Source: Asterochloris sp. CNOR1 | Taxonomy: Eukaryota > Chlorophyta > Trebouxiophyceae > Trebouxiales > Trebouxiaceae | DNA: 64,000 bases | NCBI GenBank assembly: GCA_963969365.1 | Contig: OZ017746.1 | Span: forward strand, 2,232,001 to 2,296,000 | Reading direction: 5' to 3' | Shown: positions 47,254 to 59,615 of the stretch, in pieces | Layout: each line of letters starts with the position of its first letter | Numbering within the stretch: the first letter of the stretch is position 1 | The notes under the pieces: model-generated | The model's input: only the letters and a program-made list of their open reading frames with translations | Told to the model about the DNA's origin: nothing | Database searches by the model: none | Position numbers and translations under genes: made by a program

Positions 47254-48886
47254 TCAGGCTGGCTCAGTGAGTCGTGCATGCATGGTGTTCGCTAAGATGC
47301 TGCGCAATTTTGCATCAGATAATGAACCAGCACCCCCAGATTCCGATTGATACTGTTTCACTAAAGCAAGCAGCTGCTGGTCTGGCAGATCCTGCCTGGC
47401 AGCAGAGTCCTGTGCATTTGGTGTCTCAACTGCAGTCTTGAGAGCAGCCTCCTGATGTCCCTCAAAGGCCCCTGTCTGCGGGCCGGTGGCTGCTGCTGCT
47501 TCTCTCGGCTCCTGAGCCATCAACTCCTGAATCAAATGCCTCAGCTGCATGTCCCCTGGAGTGGCCTCCCCATGTTCCTCTCGATCTTTCATCCCCTCAA
47601 ACAGAAGCCGCAGCAGAAGCCCGTCCTGCCGGGGACCAGCCTCCAGCTGGGCAGAAGGCTTGCGCTGCCTACCAGCGGCATGCCCTTCACCAGTGCCCAG
47701 GTTGGACTCAATCTCCTGCTGACCGTGCCCTTGCACGTGCCCCAACAGCAGCTGGAACTGCTTCTCGTCTGCCTCCTCTTGCAGCAGTTGCTGCCTGGCA
47801 GCTGCGATGGCAGCATCGACTTCGTCCTCTGCGGCTGTTGGCTTGTCCTGCCGAAACTCCAGACGCGGGACCTTTTTGGCGCGCAGTGCCTGGGCCACCA
47901 CCCGCCTGATTGGGCCGACCCTGCGCAAAGAGGGCTGGCTGACTTTCAGTACAGTCCAACATGCCTTCCTGCTGTTTGCAGCCCCTGGACGTCAACCAGC
48001 ACAGTAGGAGAGATTCTGCATCGACCACGCTGGCAGAGCAAGTAGCACCCAGCAGGCACGGGTCGACCCTGTTTCTGCTGCATAGCTCCGGTCTCCTTTG
48101 CAGGCATCCACCCTGCCTGAGCTGCTTCTGCAATCTAGGCAGGCAATGGTATCGTCAGCACTGGTCTGTGCCCCGCAGCAGGCATCATTGCAGGCATCAT
48201 CAGCACCTTCGCCTGAGCAAGTATGACACCTCCTCCTCGTGCCCCTCGTGTGCATTCCACTGGATGTAAGCCGTCATCAAATCTGGAGACATCCGCACCT
48301 GCAGCATAAGGCGCAGCTGCTGCAGCATGGCGCTGTCCCTGTAGTGTTTGAGAGGTCAAGGTGCTGCTCACGACTGAAGGGTTGCGAGCCAGAGAGCGAC
48401 GAAAGCAGCAGTCCTGCTCACATCTTGCACGCAGAAGCCGTGACCCTGCACGAGGCTCTCTAAGAGAGGGGCCTTGGCAAAGGCTGCATCCAGGGCTCGC
48501 AGCATGCGTCCAGCAACTGCACAGGAATGAGACTCAGCTGCCCTGGCAGTGTACAGAAGTCAGCAGGAGCACTGCATCTTTGTCTCACATCTAGCTTGCA
48601 TTGGGCTGGGGGGCCACAGAATGTCTGATGGGGACCTGTACTGCAGTGGGTCTGTTGGTACATAGTAGCAGGGCAGCGTCTGTCACTCAACTGTGGCAGC
48701 CCACCTGTAGTTGATGTCATAGTGCAGTTCACCAGCCTCAACGAAGGGCTCCAGGTGCTTTGGCAGCTGTGGACTGGCCCCTGGGGGGTGGGACCTGCCA
48801 GACACACAGGCTGCCGAACATGACCAGCCCTCCCGGGCAATGCCCAGTTTGAATACAGCCCTGGTCTGCCTTGCAATTGCCTGCAT
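47254..48886 (-). CDS. RbfA-like organellar ribosome-binding factor
   Basis: Putative ribosome maturation factor, KH-like RbfA fold, likely mitochondrial or plastid. Exons (-): 48886-48705, 48542-48372, 48338-48207, 47920-47254. Phases close, giving 383 residues. MQAIARQTRAVFKLGIARE is a good presequence. The core reads LQQLRLMLQVRMSPDLMTAY, IQWNAHEGHEEEVSYLLRR, then RRVGPIRRVVAQALRAKKVP and RLEFRQDKP, which is the RbfA order (VRxSPDL..A, then IR..LA..LR...P.L.F..D). A long charged C-terminal extension of about 190 residues (Gln/Glu/Ala-rich) follows, ending SILANTMHARLTEPA. The part before the core (HLEPFVEAGELHYDINYR, LLESLVQGHGFCVQDVSRTA) is not recognised. It converges with the hydrolase gene (100 bp). 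Confidence 0.65.
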
Positions 48887-48927
48887 GTGGGCAGTTCTGG
48901 AGGAATCAAGCAGAGGATTCTGGAGTC
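48887..48927. promoter_or_regulatory. Very short divergent spacer between RbfA-like (-) and FHA-PP2C (+) starts
   Basis: If both proposed ATGs are right only 41 bp separate them, so leaders would overlap. The plus-strand start is the weaker one. Confidence 0.25.
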
Positions 48928-51900
48928 ATGACCCCAAAAAACCTTGTCAGCGTCCATCCAGGCTACGGCATGCAAGCTGCGCACCAGTGGAACGTGCAGA
49001 AGACATCAGCCTGATCATCGCAGGGGCCTGGCTGCCCTTGCGAAACCACAACTGGCAGGCTGGGCCAGCAGAGCCAGCTCTCTCGTCTCGGTGTGGTTGT
49101 TGTGGCCGGGGCCTTCCTGCTGTGGAACGCAGCAGGGCAACCCTGGGCCATGTTCGCTCTGCGAGCAGCAAGCCTGGCTGGGATTGCTCTGCTGTGGAAG
49201 GCAGTGGCCAGGGTGCAAGTGGCAGATCAAGAGGGACAGAAGCAGAGAGGCCTCACCGCAAGTGATGTGAGCCCTTTCTGTCTGCCAGCTTCCTGTTGCA
49301 TTTGCTTGCTTGAAGAGTGCTGCCTGACACTGAGAGGGTGCCGGGCATGTGTTGCACTGCAACACACAGCCACAGAAACTGCCATGTATGCGCATCTGCT
49401 GCTACCTCTAGTCTTTTTTGGCCCTGTGTTTCTTACCTGCATTCATCAAGCAGCAGCATCAAGACGTCTTTATCTGCAGCATGCACTGTCACTATTCTGT
49501 TGGTGCCCGTCAGGATGGCATCACCATCACAGAGTGGAACGTGCAGAAGCTTTGTTGCCTGGTGCACTGATAAGCATCTCTGCCCCTGCAGAGCCTCAAA
49601 AGCCACCCCCTGACATCTGAGGTGGAGCTCTCCCTGCTGAGTGGCAGCTCAACAGCAGACTCAGATAGCACTGCCACACCATCCCCTGATGAGCAGCACT
49701 CCCTTCAGTCCTTACCGCAGCCTGAGCTTGCGCTCCCGGACAGCCCCTCCACCTGGTGAGCCCTGGCACTTGCCTCTGAATCTACATGGGGCATCATTCC
49801 ACCGCCGATCGCGCCCAGGCTGTGCAGGGTACTGCTTTCCAGTTGGTATAGTTGAGGGGCCCCAACACTGCCCCCCCATTGCACGTTCTGCCCAAGAACG
49901 TGCAGAGAGCTCAGGGCTGTTCTTGGCTGATGTTGGCTTCATCTCATTGTGTAGTGTGTCATTGCACGCAGGGAGGAGAGGCCTCAGCGGCCACGGCAGC
50001 AGCGCACCACAGCTTACCAGCACGAGCAGGAGCTGGTCTCTCTGGAGCCTGCAGGGTTCTCAGCACCAGGCAGGAGGCAGCCTGCCAACCCTTCAGGCAT
50101 GCCCACCCCGCCCCAACGGCCCCAGCAGGCTGCCGCTGCCTTACCCCGGCACCGCCAGGCAGCCCAGACGTTGGAGTCTCCTTGTGCGGCAGGGCCTGTG
50201 GCGGTGCAGACCATCCCTGCACAAAATGCTGGGCAGCTGCCTGGGCTGGATTCCAGCACTGGCAGCAAGTCCCCCAGCCTGGGGAGCCTCAGCCCCCAGC
50301 AGGCAGTAGAGGGGTCCTTTCCTGGCATTCGCAAGGTGAGCTCGAGTTGCAGTGTGCCTCCAGCATATGTTGAGGTAGCAGAGGAGTCCTGCTGGGTCAG
50401 GATAGCCAGGGCTGCTGGACATGTCCTGGCAGAGCATCATGGGATTGCAGGGCTATAGTGCTGAGCTCCCTTAGCAAGGGGTGGAGGCTCCTCTTTGGCA
50501 CTGGGGAGGCCCATGAGCCCTTGCTGGTTGGCATGTTGGCATGCCACAATATGTGAGATTTGCCCATCTTCAGAGTTTTGAGCTCATGCGTCTTGTGCAA
50601 GCATTGCTGGACAATGTCCCTGTCTCCAGGCTCCCATGCCCGACATGCAGGTGGTCCCCCACGGCTCACCGCAGCAGCAGAGCCAGCTTTCTGGAGTCGA
50701 CAGGGACACGCCCATGCAGGTCGGTCTTAACTGTCTCTTGGTGGCTCTCTGGCAGGCACCTTTCCTTTCAAGCCAGAGTTTGCCATGCTGACACAAACTG
50801 CCGATCTGCAAGCAAGCACACTGTGCTGTTGCAGCATGCAGGTTCGCCTCAAATACTGTTCTTGCACATGGTGCCACATCACCACAACAAGCACAAAACC
50901 TGTGCAGCTGCAGCTTGCTGTCACTGGCTGACTGTATCCTGCCCCTGCAGATGGGTGCCACACCACCTACCAGCTCAGCCTTGGCGCCTCACAAGCGGAG
51001 CGCTGACTACTCAGCACGCCTGAGCAACAGCAGCCTGCTGGCCACCCACCCAGGAGACGCAACTGCCTCTGACGAGACAGACGGCAGTGACTCTGCAGGT
51101 CAGGTGCTGCATGCAGAGGAGGTGCCACCTTTTCTGTTGCTGCCCAAGCATCGCCTTTGTTGCTGCTGGCACCATCATTCCGTGTGTTGGCACTGCTGAG
51201 AAGCGTAGCTAGCTGCCTGGCTGCCGTGCATTCTCCCAGCATGTCAAAGTGTCACTTGCAGAATCCCAATCGCGTGTGCGACCTCAGCGGCAGCTTTCCA
51301 GGCTGAACACGACACGGTCAAAGAGCAGCGCAGAGAGGCAGCCCCCTGCAAACGGTGGCGTGGTCACCCCCTCCTCTGCTGTGGCTGCCAGCGTGCTGCA
51401 GAGTTTCTTTGCTGCTCAGGCACGGTCCCCCAGCGCAGGTGAGTGCTCGACGTCACCTGTTCCTGGATCTGACCGCCAGTCACGCGCGCCTGCCAGCTAC
51501 CAGTATGTTGCAGAGTTTGTTTGCTAATGAGGTGCAAACCTCCAAGTTTGGTGAGCATTCTCGGGGACGCCCTTCCACAGTGGCTGCCGCAGTTTGGGCA
51601 TGCCAGCATCGCTATCCCAGCGTGTGGGGCTGCTGCACCCTGCCATGGTCACCTGGGTGTACATGCCCGCTGCCCACGGCACAGCTCAGCACCAGCTTGT
51701 GTGTGCAGCGTCTGACGCGAGTGCGGCAGTCAGGAGGGGGGAGACCCCCACGCAGAGCGTGCTGGCGCAACTGCTGCAGCCAGACACGCCGGGACACTCC
51801 ACGGGGACGCCCATGGCACGTGACCTGACTGAGGCGCTTGCTGCCCTGGCCTCTGACAAGCGCCTCATGTCCACCTTCCAGGTCAGCTGGATTGCCTGTC

Positions 51901-54900
51901 CCCTCCAGTGCAGCAGGGGTTAGGCAATATCTGTGCATGCGGCAATCATCTCAGCTGCAATGCTAGTCGTCAGGATGCCCGTGCTCATGCAAAATCAACA
52001 TCCAGCAGCAAGGAGGTGGATCTGCTGTCAAGTAGCATACTGGTGGGTTCTCTGCTTGACATTGCCTGACGGCAGCGAACTCCCGCCGCAAGCAAGTGCA
52101 GCCCCCTTTTGCTGCCAGCGAGCTTATGCGGGGCCACAAGTAACAATCATGCCTGCAGGAGACGCGTAGCTTCAGCTCCCCAGATCTTCTACTGCTGGCC
52201 CAGCAGCTGCAGCAGCAGCAGCATGGCTCCCCGGCGGCATCGCAGGACGCTGGTGAGGCAGGCTCTGCTGATACAGCAGCATTGCCTGCGGCCTCCAGCC
52301 AGGCCCAGAATGACCCTGGGCCCCCGGGCACAGCTGCCATCCCCTGGGTCGAGGATGGGCAGGCCACCATAGGGTCACGATTTCTGAAGGCGGTCCAGGA
52401 TGCTGCTGAGGGCACAGGTGACCCAAGCGATGATGTGCACTCATGCTAACTCTGCTGATCTGCATGGAGGGGCACTCTCCACTATTGTAACTGCTGCGGA
52501 GATGCTAGATGTCATCTGCCGAGCCGCTGGCGCACAGACCCTGCAGGTTGGAAGCAGTGTAGAGCTGCATTTGATTGGTTGCAGGGCTGCAGCCACCCTG
52601 CTCTTCAGAGCCTGCACCAGCTCTGAGCACACAGGGTGCCTGGCTGTGGGCCAGCTCAGCTTTGGACGGATGCCCTCTTGCTCTCACCCTGCAGGCGAGA
52701 TCGACACAAGCCCGCTGAAGCAGCATCAGCAAAAGCCTCCACGCTCTCCTGAGTCCCTCAAGCGCAGTCGGGAGTCTCTGGAGATACCCCTGGCGCTCAA
52801 GCTGGACGTCCTGGCAGGCCCTGCCCAGGACAGCAGCTTCACCACCCCAAGGGGGGCGGTGCAGGTGGGCCAGTCACCTCTGCGGCCCTGCACGCTGTCC
52901 AGTCGCATTGCTGTCCAGCAACACTCGACTGTCAGCGCATGATTGCTGCCTGAGTTGACATGCAGGCAGGGCCCTGACAATTGCTGTTCAGCGGGCATTG
53001 AGATGACGGACAGCCTGGCATTCTAGTTTATTCTGCTGGAAATCCCAGAGAAGCATGACCCTGTTGAGGAGCTCATTCATGAGCAGCTGCAGAGGTCTGC
53101 AGGGTTGACCCAGATTTCAGTGGCCCTTGCAGACACTTACCTGTTCTGCCCGGCATTTTCCAGCACCCCATGCCTCAACACCAGCATGCAAACTCTGGCC
53201 TGCTGCAGTCTCCCCAAATGGAGGCATTCCTCTGCGCGACAGTTTACAGGAGCTCTAGACGTTGCACTGCAGCTGCCAATCTTCTGCTCCTCCTGCAGGT
53301 CACCCTTGGGCGGCTGGACAACAATTCGCTCACCATCCAGGACAGCGAGGTGTCAGGTCACCACGCAGTCATGCGCTGGGACTCAGCTGAGAAGTGCTGG
53401 CAGGTGACCCGCACAGGCTCGCCTGCAGCCTGACAAGAGCCTGGCAAGATGGTGGACTGCTGCCATGTCTGTTTCACAAGCTGCTGGGCACCCTTCTCCA
53501 TGTAGCAACACCATGTTGCAAACCAGTGCTGGCTGAGTGCATGTGCAACAGGCGCAGTAACATTCCCCTGGGGGCAGCACTCTGCAGCACACTGGCGGGT
53601 CATACATCAGCTTACACTGCAGGTCACAGATGTGGGCAGCCTGAACGGCACCACCCTGAACGGACGCACCATCTCCACCAACAACCGGCGGCGGGGTCGC
53701 GAGCACCGCCTCAGCAGTGATGATCTGCTGCAGCTGGGCTCCTACACCAAGATAAGGTGCGGCGGTCAATGCCTGCCTGCCTGCCTGCCTGCACTGCTTG
53801 CACAGGGCCCATCTGGCAGGCACCTGTCCTGTGTAGCTTTCACGTGCCGTGCCGGCAGGCAGCACGCAGAAGCTTGCTGCGCCAGCGTCCTGTGCTGTGG
53901 CTTGCAGGTGCAGAAGGACATGGCCCGTGGCATGAGGCCTGCCTGCCTGCCTGCAGGGTGACCAACATGCCAGCGGACATTGCTGATGGCGACATGCCCC
54001 TGCTGCCCAAGCGCGTGCACACGCCGCCCTCCGCTCCGGACTCCTTCGTGGCAGAAGAGCGCCAGGACAACCCCCAGACCCCGGTCACCCCCTCGCCTGA
54101 GGGCGGCAGGCTGCTGCAGAGGTGAAGACGCTGCTCTGGGCAGCTTGCACAGCAGCCACAGAAGCCCCTACACCCTCATCACACCTGTTGGGGAAAGGCA
54201 GGCTCTATGGAGATGTGCTGCGTGCTCTGCATGCATGCAGAGCCTCAGGTGATCACGCGGCACTGCCAATCAGGCGCTGTCCTACCTGCACAGACTCCAG
54301 CTGTCCGTTGTGCTGGCCCCTCACTGTAACTGCCCGTCCCACGCCTGCACCAGACAGTCTTTGCCAACCTTGTAACAGTAGCTGACATGCTGGTGGTGCA
54401 GCAGCTCATCTGTGCCCCCCTGGTCTGCAGCAAAGTCCTGCGCCCAGAGGGCACCATGCTGGTGCTGTGTCTAGGCCAGATACTATGCTGGCCCTTCACC
54501 CTGACCCCTCGACTCCCTGCCTGCAGCGATGTCCTGCGCCTGGAGGGCTGTGTGATGACGCGCACCGGCCGCGAGCACCAGCGTCGCAGCCAGACCTGTG
54601 AGGATGTGCCCCACGCGGAGATCCCTCTGCGGGGCACGCAGGGGGTGGGGCTCTTCTGCATCTTCGATGGCCACTGTGGGCGCACCACCGCCAAGGTGGG
54701 GCCTGTGCTGCAGCGCAACCTTTGCTGGAGGTCTGGAGGCGCCGCGTTATCAGGCCTGCTGCAGGCAGCTCTGTCAGTTGCAGAGACGCATTTGACTCAG
54801 CCGGTTCATCCTGGCTGTGCCCACTGTTCTCAGGTCAAGGTTACTGAAGCTGTTCAAGCAGGAGTCAGGCCTGGGAAAGCCCGCTGTTAGGACCCTGCTG

Positions 54901-56445
54901 TGCCATTTCCCCTCTGGCAGTGTGTACATGTTTTGGCCGGCAGTCTGTTGCCTGTAGGTGATCACAGGGTCACCTCAAAGTCAGGTAAACAGGTTGCCTG
55001 AGCCAGTACCAGGTGGTTGAGTCATGCCCTGCAGGAGGCTCGAGCGTTACTGCCCGAGATTCTGGCTTCCCGCATTGGGCAGGCCAGTGCAGCCATGCAG
55101 GCTGGCAGGGGCGCAGACGCCATCTGGGAGGAGGTGTTTCTGGCCACTGACCGCGCGCTCAGGAGTGACGAGGGCTGCACCGCCACCGCGCTGCTGGTCT
55201 GGCAGGACGCCTCTGGCAGCATCTGCCTGCAGGTGGGCTCCTGAACCTGCCTTCCCAGCAAACAACTGGGAAGGTATGCATCAGGTTGTCGCCATTCAAC
55301 GTCTGCTGAGCGTCCCAGTGAGCTGCAAACCTGGTTCACCCTCACTGAGGCTGTGCAATCGGGCAGGAATGCAACTGGTTGGTGGATGCAATGGCTGCGT
55401 GCTGGGCTCTGGGTGCAGCACGATGCAGCTTGCATCCAACCAGGGTTTTGCCAGGGTGGCTGAGTGGCCGAGCACTCTCTGCCTGGAGGCGCAATGCTGG
55501 GCCTGTAGGCGACCAGCTGCGTCCTGGCGGGCCCTTGACAGGGCAAATGCATCCTCCTGCTGCAGGCGGCCAACGTAGGGGACTCCGCCGCTTTTGTGAG
55601 CGAGCTGCGGCCAGGCGCCGAGGTCCAGCCCTTGACAGCAGACCATCGCCTGACTAATCCCCTGGAGCGGGAGCGCCTGGCTGCCATGGGCATCCACCTG
55701 GGCTCGGACCGCACGCGCCTGTACGGCCTCAACCTGGCGCGCTGCCTGGGGGACAGGTGAGCTGGGCATGGGGCGCAGTCACTGCAAAGCCACCAGTGAT
55801 GCACTTGTAGGCAGCAGAGCAACAACAGCCCCGCCTTGTTTAATGCACCCATCAGCTGCTGGCAGGCAAGGCACCAGCACATGTGGACGTCAGCCATGTG
55901 GCTGCAGACTTCTTGCAGCAACCTTGATAGCCTTTCGGGTGCAGGTTCCTGAAGGACGAGGACCTGGGCCTGTCAGCTCAGCCCCACATCAGCCCAGTGG
56001 TACGCCTGGGGCGCTGCGACTCGGCGCTGGTGCTCATGGCCAGTGACGGGCTGTGGGATGTGGTGGACGCTGAGGGTGCCTTGGGCTGCGCACTCCAGGT
56101 GATTTCCCCAGGAGCAGTCAGAGTTGTGGATGTCTGCCACCACTGCGCTAAGGACACCGCTCCATCATTCATGCAACTTTTGCTGCTGGGCCTTTGCCGC
56201 CCACCAGCTTTTCACGCCCCTCGACTGAGTGCCTGGGCGGCAGAGGCACCCCTATGTCCTGCACTGTGTCTGACCGCAGGCTATGCTTCGGCCAAAGAAC
56301 ACGGATGTGAATTGTGATGCAGACACACGCTGATGGCGGCGGGTCCTCGCAGGCCATGACTGCCGCTGTTGTGCAGCAGGCGCAGCGCAACCGCACGCGG
56401 GATGATCTGACAGTGGTGGTGCTCAAGATCAAGCCAGCCGCATGA
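48928..56445 (+). CDS. Membrane-anchored FHA-PP2C protein phosphatase, KAPP-like
   Basis: Predicted Ser/Thr phosphatase recruited to phospho-proteins by an FHA domain, the architecture of plant kinase-associated protein phosphatase. Exons: 48928-48993 and 49069-49266 (tentative), 49592-49755, 49972-50335, 50630-50719, 50951-51098, 51262-51438, 51709-51881, 52159-52417, 52695-52864, 53299-53403, 53623-53756, 53957-54121, 54527-54695, 55035-55232, 55566-55756, 55945-56098, 56280-56306, 56353-56445. Phases agree, about 1014 residues. N-terminus hydrophobic (VVVVAGAFLLWNAAG, AASLAGIALLW). Then a Ser/Pro/Gln-rich linker of about 450 residues. FHA: VTLGRLDNNSLTIQDSEVSG, HHAVMRW, GSLNGTTLNG. PP2C: QTCEDV, GLFCIFDGHCGRTTAK, CTATALLVWQD, AANVGDSAAF, LMASDGLWDVVDA, TRDDLTVVVLKIK, keeping the metal-binding Asp residues. 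ATG at 49150 is an alternative start. Confidence 0.9.
53769..53790. repeat. TGCC microsatellite
   Basis: About five TGCC units in an intron between two FHA-region exons. A shorter run lies at 53940-53954 just before the next acceptor. Confidence 0.9.
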
Positions 56446-56997
56446 CGGCCTGGGCTGGCTACCCTCCCAATGCATGTAGTCCTGGCATGTCCAGGCGTCT
56501 TACCTTACAGCATTGCCTGTGAGACCTTTGAGTTGCTCAACATCAAGGCTCTAGCAAAGACTGGCGCTTGCCGCCAGCCATTCAGGGCCAGAATTTATGC
56601 CCATCAGATCGGTCCTTCTTGGTAGCTAATCTGCACACCTAAGACTTAGGTGGCAGCCCCACCAGTTTCAGGTCCCAGCCAACCAGCCCAAGCATGCTCA
56701 GCTGCACAACAACACGTCACACATGAAGGGCTTGGTCCAGCACGCAGCCTCCATCAACACAGCTTTCATTGTTTGCCTCTGAATGACCCACAACCCTCCT
56801 TGAACTTGCGGGTATGTGTGTTGCACCAATGTGTTCCAGTCCACAGGTCTCTTCGCATCCCAGACCATGCTTCCTCCTTACAGCCTGTCCACCGCTGACT
56901 GCCACCAGACACACTTTTGCCACTGCACCATACCTGCGCTGAACCTATTTTCAAACGGTTCAAACTGCCGTCGTCCATGTGCTCATGTCACGACGTT
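56446..56997. other. Convergent intergenic region, FHA-PP2C and MOB1 3' flanks
   Basis: 552 bp without a supported exon; holds both 3' UTRs. Confidence 0.5.
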
Positions 56998-58720
56998 TTA
57001 GCGCAGCATCTGGTCAATCAATTCTTGTAAGGGGACCATCTCCTTGGTATCAATGAGCTCAAAGGCCTGCAGGGCAGGGGTGCCTGGGCTTGAGAGAGCT
57101 TCAGAAGACTGCAGTCCTCTGAGAGGGTCAGACTCAGCCAGGGCTGAGCACCAACACCCTGAGAGTAGGCAGCGTCTGCTGCTCTAGCAGCATAATGTGG
57201 CGCCCATCGACATCGGCTGGGAGTCGATGGCAGCTCAAGGATGCTTGAGGAAAGGCACACCAGCAGGAGTGCTGCCCTTCATCCGCATGCCGGGAAGGAG
57301 GTGCAGATGCGGCAGGCAAATACTGTGTGGCAAGTTGTCCAGCCACACAGCGGCATATCACTTTCTGACCTGAGTGAAGTACATGAAATGTTTGAAGCAA
57401 GTGTTGACGTGGGCCTCTTCCCCCAGACTGCAGATGCTGCGGAAGTGGGAGTGGTACATGTGGGCGTACACTCTGAAGAGGCGCTTGAAAATTGTGCGCA
57501 CCACATCGCTGAAGTTGGGGGGGAAGGAAACGCCATACTGCTGAGGGAAGATGTGGGTGTCATCCAGCTGCAGAGCATTGGTGCAGGGAGGCCAGTGGGA
57601 GAGCAGCGGTGAGACCTCCCTGCTCAAGGCACCATCAGCAGCACTGAACTGCACCATGGAGTGGTGCTGCTGTGGCAGGCTACAGGCCAGCGACACATGT
57701 ACAGGGCAACACGTACAAAGCCACTAGTGAGCATTTTGGGACATGGAGCTGCCACAGGAGCCACCACCACCAGCAGCTGTCCCCACCTGTGACTCGATCC
57801 AGTCAAACAGGCTGTTGATGTACTCAGGGGCGGACATGCGTGTGGGCTTTTTGATCTTCATGCCATCCGCCCAAAGGTACTCATACTGCACAGCAGGCAT
57901 GGCCGCCTGCTCAGAGGCCTGGCAGCAACGCGGCCAGGAACTTGTGTGCCGCGGGAGCTTGGGTGCTGGATCACTGGTTTCAGCTGGAGGAGTGGCAGCA
58001 ACAGAGGGCATGTGTAACTTCAGTCGAAAATGAAACGCTGCACATGCCGACCAGAAGCAGGCCTCACCTTAGGGCCGGCCGACATGACGGGGCAGGTGCG
58101 CGCAGTGCAGAACTCCTCCAGGGTGCCAAACAGGATGCTGATGGCGTTGTAGAAGTCTACTGTGTTGACTGCCAGCCACTCATTGAGGTCCTCACCTGCG
58201 CAGCCAACAGGTGCATTGTTGCAGACATTACTTCACTGCAGAGCAGCCTGAATTGTTGTCTGTGAGACACTTGCGGTGCTCTAGTCAGCTTCACAATGGG
58301 CCAGCATGTCTGTGTGCCACTGCTCAGCTGCACTGGGGCCAAAGCAGGCTGGAACAGGCTGTGCAGCACAGAGAGCCCCTTTCAGCAACAGTGCCACGCT
58401 GGGGTATGCCTGAACGGCGCCATACCTGGTGGCAGCCTGACTGCTTCCCGCATGTTGCCGCTGCCCAGAGTGGCATCAATGTGCCGTTTTAAGGTAAGCC
58501 CCTGCAACAATGATCAAAGAACCCCTGCTGTGCATGATGCCTTTGCTACAGATGCACGGCAAGCAGATGGCTCACCTTGCTGCCAACTGGAGTGTTCTTT
58601 CGGGGCCTGAAGGTCTTGGCATCCCTGCAGCATGCATCTCCCCTCAGGGAATGTGTTAAGACCCCCAGATGACCAGACAGAACTGCATTGCTACCTCCCA
58701 AGTCCAAACAGCCCTGCCAT
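56998..58720 (-). CDS. MOB1: MOB1 kinase activator
   Basis: Adaptor that binds and activates NDR/LATS kinases (Hippo / mitotic exit type pathway). Exons (-): 58720-58695, 58624-58576, 58501-58426, 58195-58068, 57885-57787, 57567-57370, 57066-56998. Phases close, giving 214 residues, the normal MOB1 length. Blocks: [160 protein letters not shown]. The Cys2His2 zinc ligands are present (CTARTC and HMYHSH). No unusual features. Confidence 0.97.
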
Positions 58721-59615
58721 CTCCTGCTGTGGGGTCTGGGCTAAAGCTGGGGGTAGCAACCTCCGGTTCAGTGTTTGAGCCTGCTGCGAGAGAGGGCCTT
58801 GTCCATCTGGCAGGGTTGCCACCACATCAGCATCTGAGGAACTATCTGTTTTGGACTTGGAGTACAAGGACTCCTGTTTGACAGGGCTGTCAGGGACGGT
58901 GTAGCTCACCGGTCCCTGAGAGGAGCTGCTCGCGCAGCAACCCAGATCTTGAAGTGGCGATCACAGTGACCGGGTGGTGCGTGCTGTTTGCTCGACAGAT
59001 AGGCTGAGTCGATGTATTTATTGACTAGGGGCCTTGACTGGCTTCTTTGGCTGGCTCCGCCATATCTAGGGAGATACACTCCTCACTGCGTCCCAAACAC
59101 CGTTGGGCCCTCTGACATTGCTCTGAGCCACACCTTTCAGCACTCTAACTCAGGTATGTAGCCATCCCCGCAGCGCTGGGCAGCCTACTTTCATTGGGTT
59201 CCAGATTTTATCCAGGACACCTGCACTGCACGTCTGGGGTGGGTGAAAGGCGCATTGGCCTCAAGGGGAGCTGGACTATTCACATGGCACAGCACTCTGG
59301 CCTGCAGCGTGCTGCTGCAGCATGTGTCGCAGCAAAGGCCTTGGCTGAGCTGTTTTCCATATTCGAGACTGCACAAGCCATGCTGCCGGCAGCCCTTTGC
59401 ATGTCAGAAGCAAGCATGAGCAAGCTTAATGGTGTGCTGTCAAACTCGCTGCCGTGGCAGCCTCAGCAGAGATGAGGATTACATGGTGTTGCCACCCAGA
59501 TTGAGGCAAAGGTGAAGGTGCTTACAGAAGCTACAGACTATCTTCAGCCTAGGTGGCGCCCGCAAACTGTCTGGTGGTCTTGAACTAGCAAAAATCATGA
59601 GGGGTTGGTCACAGA
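58721..59615. other. Intergenic region, MOB1 promoter and 3' flank of the ShKT/TSP1 gene
   Basis: About 895 bp. Short frames on both strands have no family signal and no convincing exon structure. Confidence 0.5.
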
